Assembly: GCF_018739885.1 (NCBI RefSeq)
Contig: NZ_JADOES010000011.1
Span: 1 to 64,000 of the forward strand
Length of the DNA stretch: 64,000 nt
Direction: 5' to 3'
Source: Leptothoe spongobia TAU-MAC 1115
GTDB taxonomy: Bacteria > Cyanobacteriota > Cyanobacteriia > Phormidesmidales > Phormidesmidaceae
Shown: positions 63,626 through 64,000 of the stretch, one piece after another
Layout: every line of letters begins with the position of its first letter
Numbering within the stretch: position 1 is the first letter of the stretch
Position numbers and translations under genes: made by a program
Notes under the pieces: model-generated
The model's input: only the letters and a program-made list of their open reading frames with translations
Database searches by the model: none
What the model was told of the DNA's origin: nothing

Positions 63626-64000
63626 ATGGCTAACCGTACCCTAGCCAAACAACTAGAGGCTGTACCTGAGCATGAACAGGGAACTCATCGGGTAGCTATC
63701 ATCATTCAGTACCAAGGCACCCACTTTCGTGGTTGGCAACGTCAACCAGAGGAACGTACGGTACAAGCAGAGATTGAAACGGCCATAGCATCCGTGCTGG
63801 GTTCAGAAGTAACCATTCATGGTGCAGGGCGAACTGATGCAGGCGTACATGCGGCAGCTCAGGTAGCCCACTTTGATGTTCCTAAGGTGATCCCTGCTTA
63901 TCGGTGGGCATCTATTCTCAACCATCGCTTGAATGAAGATATTGTCATTCGTGCCTCTGCTCACGTTCCTGATAATTGGCATGCTCAGTACTCAGCCCAA
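63626..64000 (+). CDS. truA: tRNA pseudouridine synthase A (partial)
   Basis: An open frame from ATG 63626 runs off the window end (125 codons seen of about 270). IIIQYQGTHFRGWQRQPEERTVQAEIE and GRTDAGVHAAAQVAHFD contain the TruA signature with the catalytic Asp (GRTDAGVH). It makes pseudouridine at positions 38-40 of tRNA anticodon arms. Ten bases after rplQ, as in other cyanobacteria. Confidence 0.95.
   Translation, partial: MANRTLAKQLEAVPEHEQGTHRVAIIIQYQGTHFRGWQRQPEERTVQAEIETAIASVLGSEVTIHGAGRTDAGVHAAAQVAHFDVPKVIPAYRWASILNHRLNEDIVIRASAHVPDNWHAQYSAQ

Overview
The window comes from a filamentous cyanobacterium. It carries psb27, ndhN, ndhF, ldpA, ycf45 and the DUF2499/DUF3593 pair. It also has a HetR gene next to a PatX-type RGSGR peptide gene, an HpsJ-family gene, and at least 13 copies of the HIP1 octamer GCGATCGC. 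HetR plus PatX points to a multicellular lineage but does not by itself show that heterocysts are formed. No rRNA, tRNA or CRISPR array was recognised.

Region by region: 0-9.3 kb is an accessory island with an HNH nuclease and a small partner, an AAA+ ATPase whose 5' end carries an in-frame TGA, and an overlapping pair made of a P-loop NTPase and a 1894-residue STAND-like/14-WD40 protein. 9.4-12 kb holds a secreted SPOR-like protein, a PD-(D/E)XK-like protein, a structured repeat and an EF-hand protein. 12-20.6 kb has ilvA, a TspO-like membrane protein, a polysaccharide cluster (three family-2 glycosyltransferases and a WcaF-like acetyltransferase), deoC and hpsJ. 20.6-28.3 kb has selO, a TPR membrane protein, a 212-bp MITE-like element that supplies a neighbouring stop codon, DUF3593/DUF2499, csaB and two conserved hypotheticals.

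The most interesting locus is 28.3-29.9 kb. hetR is preceded, on the same strand, by a small exported protein holding six RGSGR pentapeptides, the PatS/PatX signal that binds HetR. 30-39 kb mixes an FAD oxidoreductase, a TerB/Mo-nitrogenase-C-terminal-domain protein, a YdcF-like protein, gene remnants (ROCO GTPase, DUF1353), a Uma2 nuclease, a YefM-YoeB toxin-antitoxin pair with a TGTACA operator, and an MscS-DEP channel. 39-45 kb has ndhF, a CmpR/NdhR-type LysR regulator divergent from a chromate transporter, and a DUF1611 protein.

45-64 kb is the ribosomal-protein block. On the minus strand it runs rplC to infA (S10-spc type, including secY and adk). On the plus strand it runs rpmJ-rpsM-rpsK-rpoA-rplQ-truA. 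ndhN, ldpA, ycf45 and psb27 lie between the two arms. In most cyanobacteria infA is followed directly by rpmJ, so this layout looks like an inversion with a breakpoint between them. All functional calls come from motif and family recognition by eye; no database search was possible.
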